A DNA stretch of 64,000 bases from Pseudomonas fluorescens (GTDB lineage: Bacteria > Pseudomonadota > Gammaproteobacteria > Pseudomonadales > Pseudomonadaceae), in the NCBI RefSeq assembly GCF_001708445.1, contig NZ_CP015637.1:2729001-2793000 (forward strand), given 5' to 3'. The translations under genes were made by a program, and so were the position numbers. Positions 35,013 through 44,361 of the stretch are shown piece after piece. The first letter of the stretch is position 1. Each line of letters begins with the position of its first letter. The notes beneath the pieces are model-generated. The model was given only the letters and a program-made list of their open reading frames with translations, searched no databases and was not told the origin of the DNA.

Positions 35013-35864
35013 ATGCCTAGGGCAATCTGGAAAGGTGCCATCAGTTTTGGCTTGGTCCATATCCCGGTGTCGCTGGTTTCGGCCACGGCTTCCCAGGGGG
35101 TCGACTTCGACTGGTTGGATAAACGCAGCATGGACCCGGTGGGCTACAAGCGCATCAACAAGACCAGCGGCAAGGAAGTCACCAAGGACAACATCGTCAA
35201 GGGCGTGGCGTTCAAGAAAGGCCGCTACGTGGTGCTCAGCGAAGAGGAAATCCGCTCGGCCCACCCCAAGTCGACCCAGACCATCGAGATTATCGCCTTC
35301 GTGGCCAGCGACCAGATCCCCCTGCAAAACATCGATACGCCCTACTTCCTGGCCCCGGACAAACGCGGCGGCAAGGTGTATGCATTACTGCGCGAAACCC
35401 TGAAGAAAACCAACAAGGTCGCCCTGGCCAATGTGGTGTTGCACACCAAGCAGCACCTGGCTGCGCTGATGCCGCTGGAGTCGGCCCTGGTGCTGGTGAT
35501 GCTGCGTTGGCCCGCTGAGGTGCGCAGCCTCGATGAACTGGAGCTGGGCAGCGATGTGACCCGGCCCAGCCTGGCCAAGGGCGAGCTGGACATGGCCAGG
35601 CGCCTGGTGGAAGACATGAGCGCCGACTGGCAGCCCGATGCCTACCGTGACAGTTTTCAGGAGAAGATCATGGCGTTGGTGGCGAAGAAGGCCAAGGCCG
35701 GCAAGATCGAGGACGTGGAAAGCCAGGCCGGCAGCGAAGAACGCAAGTCGGCTGACGTGATCGACCTCACCGAACTGCTCAAGCGCAGTCTGGCCGGCAA
35801 ATCCGCCGCCAAGCGCCCGGCGAAAAAACCAGCCGCGAAAAAAACCAGCAAAAAGGCCTCTTGA
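35013..35864 (+). CDS. ku: Ku protein of bacterial non-homologous end joining
   Basis: This 283-residue homodimeric DNA end-binding protein has MPRAIWKGAISFGLVHIPVSL at the N-terminus, GRYVVLSEEEI in the core and a lysine/alanine-rich tail (KSAAKRPAKKPAAKKTSKK) typical of Pseudomonas Ku. AAGGA lies nine bases before the ATG. It recruits LigD, encoded 26 bases downstream. Confidence 0.94.
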   Translation: MPRAIWKGAISFGLVHIPVSLVSATASQGVDFDWLDKRSMDPVGYKRINKTSGKEVTKDNIVKGVAFKKGRYVVLSEEEIRSAHPKSTQTIEIIAFVASDQIPLQNIDTPYFLAPDKRGGKVYALLRETLKKTNKVALANVVLHTKQHLAALMPLESALVLVMLRWPAEVRSLDELELGSDVTRPSLAKGELDMARRLVEDMSADWQPDAYRDSFQEKIMALVAKKAKAGKIEDVESQAGSEERKSADVIDLTELLKRSLAGKSAAKRPAKKPAAKKTSKKAS

Positions 35865-35890
35865 GTCCGCCATAGAAGGGAGAAAACGAC

Positions 35891-38395
35891 ATGGCAAAAC
35901 CCTTGAGCGAATACCACCGAAAGCGCGATTTCGAGATCACTGGCGAACCTGCGGGTGACTCGAAACCCAACAAGCGCCAGGCATCGGCGTTGGCGTTCGT
36001 GATTCAAAAGCACGATGCGCGCAGCCTGCATTACGACTTTCGCCTGGAACTCGACGGGGTACTCAAGAGCTGGGCAATACCCAAGGGCCCCAGCCTGGAC
36101 CCCAGCCAGAAACGCCTGGCCGTGCATGTCGAGGATCACCCCTTGAGCTACGGCAGTTTCGAGGGCAGCATCCCGGCGGGCCAATATGGCGCCGGCGATG
36201 TGATCGTATGGGATCGCGGCGTCTGGCAACCCCATGACGATCCGCAAAAAGCCTACGCCGCCGGCAAGCTGAAATTCACCCTGGTCGGGGAGAAACTCGC
36301 CGGCGACTGGACCCTGGTGCGTACCCGCCTCAAAGGCAGCGGCGATAAGCAGCAATGGCTGCTGATCAAGGAACAGGATCAGCAGGCACGCCCGAGCAGC
36401 GACTACGATATCGTCCAGGCACAGCCCCGGAGCGTGCTCAGTGATGCATCGGTGGGCACGCCGACGACCGCCGCCAAACCCTCCGCGAAAAAAGCCTCAC
36501 GCAAGAAAACGCTCGCCCTGCCCGATCAATTCGCGCCTCAACTGGCCACCTTGGTCGACCGTGCACCGGAGGGTAACTGGCTCTACGAAATCAAGTTCGA
36601 CGGCTACCGCATGTTGGCGCGTATTCGTGACGGCGAAGTGCGCCTGTTCACGCGCAACGGCCATGATTGGACTGACCGCTTGCCGCGCCAGGCCAAGGCC
36701 CTGCAAGCCCTGAAACTCAAGGACAGCTGGCTCGACGGCGAAGTGGTCAGCCTCAATGGCGATGGCTTGCCGGATTTCCAGGCCCTGCAAAACGCCTTCG
36801 ATATCGGACGCAGCCTGGACATTGTCTATTACCTGTTCGACGCGCCGTTTCTGGAAGGCCGCGATCAACGGCAAGACCCGCTGGAAAAACGCCGCGCTGC
36901 GCTCAAGGCGGCCTTGGCCGGTAGCAAGAGCAAACTGTTACGTTTCTCCGAGGCGTTTGCCGCCAACCAACACGATATCTTCGAAAGCGCCCGCGACCTG
37001 GCATTGGAAGGCGTGATCGGCAAGCGTGCGGGTAGCCCCTATGTATCCAGTCGCAACACCGACTGGATCAAGCTCAAATGCCGCCTGCGCCAGGAGTTCG
37101 TGATTGTCGGGTACACCCGCCCCCAGGGTTCGCGCAGCGGGTTTGGCGCGCTGTTACTGGCGGTCAACGGCGATGCCGGGCTGGTCTATGCCGGGCGTGT
37201 CGGCACCGGGTTTGATCGGGCCGCGCTGCAGGACATCTACGCCCGGCTTACGCCGCTGCAGCGCAAGACTTCACCCCTGGACAAGCCACTGACCCGCGCC
37301 CAGGCCCGCGGCGTGCATTGGGTGGAGCCGCAATTGGTCGGCGAGGTGCGATTTGCCGAGTGGACCCGGGAAGGCGTGGTACGCCAGGCCGCGTTTGTCG
37401 CGCTGCGTTCTGATAAACCGGTGCAACAGATCATTCATGAGCAGCCACGCGCGGCCAAATCGCTGCAAGCACCAACGGCCCGGAAGTCCGGCGCGCCCAG
37501 CACCGTCGCCGGGGTGAAGATTACCCACCCGGAGCGGATCATCGATCAGCACAGCGGCACGCAAAAACTGCAACTGGCGCAGTTCTACGACAGCATCAGC
37601 CGTTGGATCCTGCCCTTCCTGCACCATCGCCCTGTGGCATTGCTCCGTGCCCCGGAAGGTGTGGGGGGCGAGCAGTTCTTCCAGAAGCACACAGAGCGCC
37701 TGGCGATCCCGCATCTCCAGCAACTGGACCCGGCGTTGGACCCAGGTCACGCCCGCCTGATGGAAATCGACAGCACCGCCGCCCTGGTGGGCGCGGTGCA
37801 GATGGGCACCGTGGAGCTGCACACCTGGGGCGCCACCTCGGACAAGATCGAGACCCCAGACCTGTTTGTGCTCGATCTCGACCCGGACCCCGCACTGCCG
37901 TGGAAAACCATGCTGGAAGCGGCGCAACTGACCTTATCGGTGCTGGATGAATTGGGGCTGCAAGCCTTTATCAAAACCAGTGGCGGCAAGGGCTTGCACC
38001 TGGTTGTCCCGTTGGCACGTCGCGACGATTGGGACACCGTGAAAGCCTTCGCCAAGGCCATCGCCCAGTTCATGACCCAGCAACTGCCGGAGCGCTTTAC
38101 CGCCACGTCAGGGCCGAAAAACCGCGTCGGCAAGATTTTCATCGATTACCTGCGTAATGCCCGTGGCGCCAGCACGGTCGCGGCCTACTCGGTTCGGGCA
38201 CGACCCGGCCTGCCGGTATCGGTGCCGGTCAGCCGTGACGAATTGAAAGGGTTGCGCGGTGCCCAGCAGTGGACGGTGGCCAACCTGCACGAACGCTTGC
38301 AGGGTTTGAAGGACAACCCGTGGGCGGGTTATGCCAATCGACAGAAGATCAGCAAGAAGATGTGGGACAAGCTGGGCGCGACTCCACCTGAGTAA
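35891..38395 (+). CDS. ligD: Multifunctional DNA ligase D
   Basis: This 834-residue protein has the Pseudomonas domain order. A 3'-phosphoesterase lies at about 30-150 (HDARSLHYDFRLE, HVEDHPLSYG). The ATP-dependent ligase is at about 205-520 with catalytic Lys 235 in EIKFDG. The primase-polymerase is at about 550-830 with metal-binding DLD near residue 661 (VLDLDPDP). It repairs double-strand breaks with Ku. A lysine-rich linker (KPSAKKASRKK) joins the first two domains. Confidence 0.95.
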   Translation: MAKPLSEYHRKRDFEITGEPAGDSKPNKRQASALAFVIQKHDARSLHYDFRLELDGVLKSWAIPKGPSLDPSQKRLAVHVEDHPLSYGSFEGSIPAGQYGAGDVIVWDRGVWQPHDDPQKAYAAGKLKFTLVGEKLAGDWTLVRTRLKGSGDKQQWLLIKEQDQQARPSSDYDIVQAQPRSVLSDASVGTPTTAAKPSAKKASRKKTLALPDQFAPQLATLVDRAPEGNWLYEIKFDGYRMLARIRDGEVRLFTRNGHDWTDRLPRQAKALQALKLKDSWLDGEVVSLNGDGLPDFQALQNAFDIGRSLDIVYYLFDAPFLEGRDQRQDPLEKRRAALKAALAGSKSKLLRFSEAFAANQHDIFESARDLALEGVIGKRAGSPYVSSRNTDWIKLKCRLRQEFVIVGYTRPQGSRSGFGALLLAVNGDAGLVYAGRVGTGFDRAALQDIYARLTPLQRKTSPLDKPLTRAQARGVHWVEPQLVGEVRFAEWTREGVVRQAAFVALRSDKPVQQIIHEQPRAAKSLQAPTARKSGAPSTVAGVKITHPERIIDQHSGTQKLQLAQFYDSISRWILPFLHHRPVALLRAPEGVGGEQFFQKHTERLAIPHLQQLDPALDPGHARLMEIDSTAALVGAVQMGTVELHTWGATSDKIETPDLFVLDLDPDPALPWKTMLEAAQLTLSVLDELGLQAFIKTSGGKGLHLVVPLARRDDWDTVKAFAKAIAQFMTQQLPERFTATSGPKNRVGKIFIDYLRNARGASTVAAYSVRARPGLPVSVPVSRDELKGLRGAQQWTVANLHERLQGLKDNPWAGYANRQKISKKMWDKLGATPPE

Positions 38396-38412
38396 GTCGC
38401 GCCGGCCCAGGC

Positions 38413-39312
38413 TCAGATCAGGATGAAGATCAACGCCAGCACTGCGAAAATCGCCCACTTCTCCAGGTAGTAGCGCGTGCGATTGCGCTTTTTCAGCTCT
38501 TTGCCACGCAGGCGAATCTTGTACAGGCGGTTAAAGGCGCGGTTCAGGCCACCGGTTTTGTCGCCGTCATCATTGGGCGAGCCGGCTGCCGCCATGACCG
38601 TGCGGCTGAACCAGCGGTTGAACGCCGCCGCCCAGCGGTATTTCATCGGTCGTTCAATATCACAGAACAAGATAAGACGGTTCTGCGCGGTGGTGTTTTC
38701 CGCGTAGTGAATATAGGTCTCGTCGAACATCACCGGCTCGCCATCACGCCAGGAATAGCTTTCGCCATCCACATTGATGTAGCAGCCGGGATCGTTAGGG
38801 GTGTCCAGACCCAAGTGATAGCGGTAGGAACCGGCATAGGGGTCGCGGTGCCGCACCAACCGGGAACCTGGTGGCAGCTCGGCAAACATGGCCGCCTTGA
38901 TCGAACCGATGCTCTGCACCAGCTCAGTGGTACGCGGGCACAGCTTCATCGCCGAAGGATGACTGTCGCCGTACCATTTCAAATAGAAGCGCTTCCAACC
39001 TGACTTGAAGAACGAGTTGAAACCCACATCGTTGTACTGATCCGAGCGCTTGATCGCCCCTTCCCGCATCAGGTTCTCGCCTTCCTCGCGGATTTCCTGC
39101 CAATGCTCCTGTAACGGGCTCAGGTCCGGAAAATCGCTGGGCGACAGGAAGGGCCGGCTGGGCAGCTTGGAGAACAGGTAGAGAAAGCAGTTGACCGGCG
39201 CCAGGAAGGTCGAGTGATCGCTGAGCTGGCGGCCCAACTTATGCCGCACCCGGCCACGCAGGTGGACATACGCAATAGAGGCAACGTAGAGAGCAACAAT
39301 GATGAGTTTCAA
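38413..39312 (-). CDS. lpxO: Lipid A dioxygenase LpxO-type (aspartyl/asparaginyl beta-hydroxylase fold)
   Basis: This 299-residue protein has an N-terminal membrane anchor (LIIVALYVASIAYVHL) and an Fe(II)/2-oxoglutarate oxygenase domain with VRHRDPYAGSYRYHLGL and ETYIHYAENTTAQNRLIL carrying the His/Asp/His iron ligands. A second hydrophobic segment lies at the C-terminus (WAIFAVLALIFILI). LpxO adds a 2-hydroxyl to acyl chains of lipid A. The start codon is TTG with a weak ribosome site. Confidence 0.9.
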   Translation of the reverse strand: MKLIIVALYVASIAYVHLRGRVRHKLGRQLSDHSTFLAPVNCFLYLFSKLPSRPFLSPSDFPDLSPLQEHWQEIREEGENLMREGAIKRSDQYNDVGFNSFFKSGWKRFYLKWYGDSHPSAMKLCPRTTELVQSIGSIKAAMFAELPPGSRLVRHRDPYAGSYRYHLGLDTPNDPGCYINVDGESYSWRDGEPVMFDETYIHYAENTTAQNRLILFCDIERPMKYRWAAAFNRWFSRTVMAAAGSPNDDGDKTGGLNRAFNRLYKIRLRGKELKKRNRTRYYLEKWAIFAVLALIFILI

Positions 39313-39653
39313 GAGATTTCGTCACAAGTCAGAAGAAGACAGGCTGCTCCTGCGTGCCCACGACGGCCGAGGATTGGATAGCAGCACCTGAAATCACAAT
39401 TCACATAGACGCAGCATGACCGGCCGGGTGACAGACCGGTCATGCGCATTGGCCGTTATTTAGCCACATCTTGTAACCAAAAGTTAACTAAGATTTGTGA
39501 AAAGCTGTCTAGTGAGTGTGCTTTTGAGGGTGTGGAAGATGACGGTCGGGCATCGATCAGATCCATCCCACATCTGATAGCGTCTCAGGTGATTTAATCG
39601 TCCTCCCTTCCCAAGACCGCCTGCAATTAGCCCTTCAACAAAAAGGAATTTGT
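39313..39653. other. Long intergenic region with a perfect 10-base dyad
   Basis: This 341-base divergent spacer holds GCATGACCGG (39414-39423) and CCGGTCATGC (39436-39445), exact complements 12 bases apart. No open frame is convincing. The remainder is AT-richer and probably contains the promoter of the gene at 39654. Confidence 0.6.
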
Positions 39654-40040
39654 ATGTCATCCATTTCAGACCCGGACTACCAAGCCCTTCAAGGTGCCTG
39701 GGAGCAAACTTCGCTCGAAGACAGTGGCGTGCTTAACCCGGTGGATGCCCATAGCGCGCCTGGTGCTCTAACCACCATTACAGGCGACCAGTTCACCGTG
39801 ACTACCACCACTGGAGCAATATTACTGGCTGGCCGATTCTTCCTGGACAGCAGCGCAGTGCCCAAGCGCATTACCTGGGTGGACGCCATGGGCGAAGATG
39901 CGGGTAAGCAACTGCCTGCCAGCTACCGCCTCGAAGGGGATGATTTTGTGTTCATTGCCGCAGATGAAGGCATGCCCAGGCCAACCGTCTTCAGTACTGG
40001 CCCAGGTCAGACAATGAGGACCTTTGTACGCCGGCGGTAA
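39654..40040 (+). CDS. TIGR03067-type small protein
   Basis: This 128-residue beta-rich protein without signal peptide fits the TIGR03067 pattern: YQALQGAWEQ at the start, ITGDQFTVTT, GRFFLDSSAVPKRITWVDAMGEDAGKQLP, YRLEGDDF and RPTVFSTG. That family is best known from Planctomycetes and is uncharacterised. The ATG has AAAGGAAT upstream. A terminator follows. Confidence 0.7.
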   Translation: MSSISDPDYQALQGAWEQTSLEDSGVLNPVDAHSAPGALTTITGDQFTVTTTTGAILLAGRFFLDSSAVPKRITWVDAMGEDAGKQLPASYRLEGDDFVFIAADEGMPRPTVFSTGPGQTMRTFVRRR

Positions 40041-40133
40041 GCGTATACACCGCGCAAACTTGCGACCGCATTTTCACGAAGCGTTCACTTCGCGGTCTAT
40101 AGAGTGAAACCTACCTACTCCAGTGAATCCCTT

Positions 40134-40161
40134 AGCCCGCCTCTACGTGCGGGCTTTTTTT
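40134..40161 (+). terminator. Intrinsic terminator
   Basis: AGCCCGC (40134-40140) pairs with GCGGGCT (40149-40155) across an 8-base loop, and a run of seven T residues follows. Confidence 0.85.
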
Positions 40162-40178
40162 GCGTGCCGAAAAGGTCG

Positions 40179-40991
40179 TTATACGCAGCGCTTGGTCGCT
40201 GTCAGGGTAAAGCACAAGGGCAATTGCGCCGGCTGATCCTCATACTGATCGTAGAGTTCCTCGCGATTGCAATGCGGGTATTCCTGCAAGTGGCCGATCT
40301 GCAGGCCCGCCGCAATCGCTCCGTTGACCAGGCTGCCCAGGGTATGCACGAACCAATAGGAGGTTGGACCGGTGGTTTCAGCCAGCCCTTCGTACACGAT
40401 GGATTCCTGCAGCACAAAGGGCTCACGCTGAAAGTAGGCGCTGGCGGGCCGCAACGGGTCGCTCGCCCGCGGGTCGAACACCTCGAGGAACGGATGGGTT
40501 TCATACATCACCAGGGTGCCACCCGGCTTCAAGGTACTGGCAACGTGCCGCATGAACAACGCCACATCGGGCATCCAGCCCAGTACACCGATCGTCACTA
40601 AGGCGACATCGAAGCGTTCGTGCAAGCGCTCGGGTAGTTGATGGATATCGGTTTCGATGAATTCGGGGCAATGGGGCGACACGGCAGCCAGCTCTTCGGC
40701 CTGTTGCAGGAAGGCCCGGGATTGATCGACCCCGACGACCGAGCGCGCGCCCAGGCCGAACAGCGACAGGCTTTCGCGGCCGTTGTTACAACACAGTTGC
40801 ACCACATCCTTGCCCTCTACGCCGACCGCTTGCAGCAGCGCGGTGATGGTCGGGTCCAGGCACGAAAACCTCGGGTTGACCACCGCGCCCAACAACGCTT
40901 TCCAGGTCGGCGTGTCTTTGTGCAGCCTGGCGGATGCATCCCAGGCGTCCTTATTGCTGGCAATTGCTTGTTGAGCCGAGGGCATGTCCAT
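40179..40991 (-). CDS. SAM-dependent methyltransferase (class I)
   Basis: This 270-residue class I methyltransferase has motif I variant VVQLCCNNGRESLSL and a motif II aspartate in VVGVDQSRAFL. An LKPGGTLVMYETHPF post-II segment is of the UbiE/Methyltransf_11 kind. AGGAG stands before the ATG. The glycine-rich loop has a CCN in place of the usual GxG, as in a subset of these enzymes. The substrate is unknown. Confidence 0.85.
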   Translation of the reverse strand: MDMPSAQQAIASNKDAWDASARLHKDTPTWKALLGAVVNPRFSCLDPTITALLQAVGVEGKDVVQLCCNNGRESLSLFGLGARSVVGVDQSRAFLQQAEELAAVSPHCPEFIETDIHQLPERLHERFDVALVTIGVLGWMPDVALFMRHVASTLKPGGTLVMYETHPFLEVFDPRASDPLRPASAYFQREPFVLQESIVYEGLAETTGPTSYWFVHTLGSLVNGAIAAGLQIGHLQEYPHCNREELYDQYEDQPAQLPLCFTLTATKRCV

Positions 40992-41146
40992 TGCATCTCC
41001 TAAGAATCAGTGCGGCAAGCTTGGGAAAATAGGCCAATTGCCTGTCAGATAAAACCCTCTGCGCAGGGGAAACTTCCCGGCAAGCCCGAAGGTCATTAAG
41101 CCAACGGGTGTCCAGTCCTTGAACACCGCTCCTCGAAGATCGCACC

Positions 41147-42385
41147 GTGGCCCATCACAACGACCTGCGCACCACCTTGTCCCTGGACAGCCTGAATTTC
41201 TTCCTGGCCGATGTGCGTGACGGCCTGGGACCGTACCTGGCGATTTACTTGTTGGCCGTGCACCAATGGGACCCGGCCAGCATTGGCGTGGTCATGACCC
41301 TGGCCGGGATCGCCGCCTTGATCACCCAAGGCCCGGCAGGCGCGCTGATCGATCGCACTCGCAGCAAACGCGCGGTGATCGCGGTTGCGGCGCTATTGGT
41401 CACCGCCAGTTGCCTGATGCTGCCCTTTGTCAGTTCGTTCAGCCTGGTGGCGCTGACCCAGGCCGCCAGCGCCGTTGCAGCCTCGGTGTTTGCCCCGGCG
41501 ATCTCCGCGATTTCCCTCGGCATCACCGGGCCACGGGCCTTTACCCGCCGCACCGGACGTAATGAAACCTTCAACCACGCCGGCAATGCCGTGGCTGCGC
41601 TGCTGGCCGGTGGCCTCGCCTATCTGTTCGGGCCGGTGGTGGTGTTCTACCTGATGGCGTTTATGGCGGTCGCCAGTATCGTCGCGGTCAGTTGCGTGTC
41701 GGCCAAGACGATCGACCATGAGGTCGCCCGGGGCTTCGATCCTGCCCATCACACCGCGCATGAGCAGCCATCCGGCGTGGCCGTTTTGCTGGCCAACCGG
41801 CCGTTGCTGCTGTTCGCGATCTGCTGCGCGCTGTTTCACTTGGCCAATGCGGCCATGCTGCCACTGGTCAGCCAGAAGCTGTCGCAGATCAACTTGCACA
41901 TGGCCACGCCACTGACCTCGGCCTGCATCGTCGCCGCACAACTGGTAATGGTGCCGATGGCCTGGCTGGTGGGCGCCAAGGCCGACCTGTGGGGGCGCAA
42001 ACCGCTGCTGCTGATCGGCTTCATGATTCTGCCGTTGCGGGGCGTGCTGTATACCTTGTCCAACGATCCCTATTGGCTGGTCGCGGTGCAGATGCTCGAC
42101 GGCATCGGCGCGGGCATTTTCGGCGCGCTGTTCCCGGTGATCGTCAAGGACCTGACCCAGGGCACCGGGCGTTTCAACGTCAGCCTGGGCGCGCTGTCCA
42201 CTGTGTTTGGCCTGGGGGCGGCATTGAGCAACAGCCTGGCCGGTTTCGTGGTGCAACAAGCCGGCTATAACGCCGCGTTCCTGACCCTGGCCGGTGTTGC
42301 CGCCGTGGCCTTGGCGCTGTTGTGGCTGGCCATGCCGGAGACGCTGGAAAAACCATCTTTCGCGTGCCATACAACTGTCGCCTGA
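41147..42385 (+). CDS. MFS transporter
   Basis: This 412-residue 12-helix major facilitator has the loop 2-3 motif GALIDRTRSKRAV and a second-half counterpart GAKADLWGRKPLLL. The start is GTG with a weak ribosome site. It lies before ybiT on the same strand with 142 bases between. The substrate cannot be told. Confidence 0.85.
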   Translation: MAHHNDLRTTLSLDSLNFFLADVRDGLGPYLAIYLLAVHQWDPASIGVVMTLAGIAALITQGPAGALIDRTRSKRAVIAVAALLVTASCLMLPFVSSFSLVALTQAASAVAASVFAPAISAISLGITGPRAFTRRTGRNETFNHAGNAVAALLAGGLAYLFGPVVVFYLMAFMAVASIVAVSCVSAKTIDHEVARGFDPAHHTAHEQPSGVAVLLANRPLLLFAICCALFHLANAAMLPLVSQKLSQINLHMATPLTSACIVAAQLVMVPMAWLVGAKADLWGRKPLLLIGFMILPLRGVLYTLSNDPYWLVAVQMLDGIGAGIFGALFPVIVKDLTQGTGRFNVSLGALSTVFGLGAALSNSLAGFVVQQAGYNAAFLTLAGVAAVALALLWLAMPETLEKPSFACHTTVA

Positions 42386-42527
42386 CATATGCGACAATGC
42401 GCGCCAAATTCCAACACACATCCCCCATTTTTTGCTCAGCGACCGGGTTTCGCGCCTTGATGTCGCTGTTGACGCATGCCTGGAGGCTCACGCCGCCACG
42501 CTCGCAACCCATTGATAGGTAAAGTAA

Positions 42528-44114
42528 TTGATCTCCACAGCTAACATCACCATGCAGTTCGGCGCCAAGCCGCTCTTCGAGAACGTCTCGGTCAAGTTCG
42601 GCGCCGGCAACCGGTATGGTCTGATCGGTGCCAACGGTTGCGGCAAGTCGACCTTCATGAAAATCCTCGGCGGCGATCTCGATCCGTCCGGCGGCCAGGT
42701 CATGCTGGAACCAAATGTTCGCCTGGGTAAACTGCGCCAGGACCAGTTCGCCTACGAAGAATTCACCGTGCTCGACACCGTGATCATGGGCCACGAGGAG
42801 CTGTGGAAGGTCAAGGCCGAGCGCGACCGCATCTACTCGCTGCCGGAAATGAGCGAAGACGACGGCATGGCCGTGGCCGAGCTGGAAACCGAATTCGCCG
42901 AGATGGACGGCTACACCGCCGAATCCCGTGCCGGTGAGCTGCTGCTGGGCCTGGGCATTCCCCTGGAGCAGCATTTCGGCCCGATGAGCGAAGTGTCCCC
43001 TGGCTGGAAACTGCGCGTATTGCTGGCCCAGGCGCTGTTCTCCGATCCTGAAGTGCTGTTGCTCGACGAACCGACCAACCACTTGGACATCAACACCATC
43101 CGCTGGTTGGAAAACATCCTGACCCAGCGCTCCAGCCTGATGATCATCATCTCTCACGACCGTCACTTCCTGAACAGCGTGTGCACCCACATGGCTGACC
43201 TGGACTACGGCGAGCTGCGCCTGTTCCCGGGCAACTACGACGAGTACATGACCGTGGCGACCCAGTCCCGCGAGCAATTGCTGTCGGACAACGCCAAGAA
43301 GAAAGCGCAGATCTCCGAACTGCAATCCTTCGTCAGCCGCTTCTCGGCCAACGCCTCGAAAGCCAAGCAGGCGACTTCCCGTGCCAAGGCGATCGACAAG
43401 ATCCAGCTGGCCGAGGTCAAGCCTTCGAGCCGCGTGAGCCCGTTCATCCGTTTCGAACAGACCAAAAAGCTGCACCGCCAGGCAGTCATCGTCGATCGCA
43501 TGGCCAAAGGCTTCGACGGCAAGCCGCTGTTCAAGGACTTCAGCTTCCAGGTCGAAGCCGGCGAGCGCGTGGCGATCATCGGCCCGAACGGTATCGGCAA
43601 GACCACCCTGCTGCGTACCCTGGTCAACGAACTGACCCCGGATGCCGGTAGCGTCAAGTGGACCGACGCCGCAGAACTGGGCTACTACGCCCAGGATCAC
43701 GCGAGTGACTTCGAAAACGACATGAGCCTGTTCGACTGGATGGGCCAGTGGACCCAAGGCGAGCAAGTGATCCGTGGCACCCTGGGCCGCATGCTGTTCT
43801 CCAACGATGAGATCCTCAAGTCGGTCAAGGTCATCTCCGGTGGTGAGCAAGGCCGCATGCTGTTCGGCAAGCTGATCTTGCAAAAGCCGAACGTGCTGAT
43901 CATGGATGAACCGACCAACCACCTGGACATGGAATCCATCGAGGCGCTGAACCTGGCCCTGGAAAACTACCCCGGCACGTTGATCTTCGTCAGCCACGAC
44001 CGTGAGTTCGTATCGTCCCTGGCCACCCGCATCATCGAGTTGAGCGCCAACGGCGTGATCGACTTCAGCGGCACCTACGACGACTACCTGCGCAGCCAAG
44101 GCGTGGTGTTCTAA
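42528..44114 (+). CDS. ybiT: ABC-F family ATPase YbiT
   Basis: This 528-residue protein carries two ABC ATPase domains joined by the P-site linker, with Walker A motifs GANGCGKST and GPNGIGKTT and Walker [12 protein letters not shown] and [11 protein letters not shown]. Agreement with E. coli YbiT is close throughout (for example [15 protein letters not shown] and [15 protein letters not shown]). ABC-F proteins act on the ribosome rather than in transport. The start is TTG, placed by an AGGTAAAG site. Confidence 0.93.
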   Translation: MISTANITMQFGAKPLFENVSVKFGAGNRYGLIGANGCGKSTFMKILGGDLDPSGGQVMLEPNVRLGKLRQDQFAYEEFTVLDTVIMGHEELWKVKAERDRIYSLPEMSEDDGMAVAELETEFAEMDGYTAESRAGELLLGLGIPLEQHFGPMSEVSPGWKLRVLLAQALFSDPEVLLLDEPTNHLDINTIRWLENILTQRSSLMIIISHDRHFLNSVCTHMADLDYGELRLFPGNYDEYMTVATQSREQLLSDNAKKKAQISELQSFVSRFSANASKAKQATSRAKAIDKIQLAEVKPSSRVSPFIRFEQTKKLHRQAVIVDRMAKGFDGKPLFKDFSFQVEAGERVAIIGPNGIGKTTLLRTLVNELTPDAGSVKWTDAAELGYYAQDHASDFENDMSLFDWMGQWTQGEQVIRGTLGRMLFSNDEILKSVKVISGGEQGRMLFGKLILQKPNVLIMDEPTNHLDMESIEALNLALENYPGTLIFVSHDREFVSSLATRIIELSANGVIDFSGTYDDYLRSQGVVF

Positions 44115-44129
44115 AAGCAGCGACCTGAA

Positions 44130-44282
44130 GTGGCGAGCGGGCTTGCTGTGGCGAGCGGGCTTGCCCCGCGTTGGGCTGCGAAGCGGCCCTAAAACCAAAC
44201 ACCGTGTTTTGCCTGGCAGAACGCGGTGTTTTTTTATTGGGGCTGCTTCGCAGCCCAACGCGGGGCAAGCCCGCTCGACACA
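44130..44282. repeat. REPIN-like inverted repeat downstream of ybiT
   Basis: One extra head unit (44130-44147) precedes the left arm (44148 onwards) of the same GTGGCGAGCGGGCTTGCC element seen at 690-880. The right arm ends near 44280. The inner parts GCTGCGAAGCGGCCC and GGGGCTGCTTCGCAGC flank a loop holding a terminator. Confidence 0.82.
44198..44236 (+). terminator. Intrinsic terminator inside the REPIN loop
   Basis: AACACCG pairs with CGGTGTT, and the inner parts GTT/AAC and TGCC/GGCA extend the stem with G-U wobbles. A run of seven T residues follows. It would end transcripts from ybiT. Confidence 0.7.
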
Positions 44283-44361
44283 GCAAACTCACGCTGCCCC
44301 CGGCAAGCCTATTCATCAGCCAAATTAGTTAGGCTGCTTCCTTTTCCCCCAAGCCCTTGCC

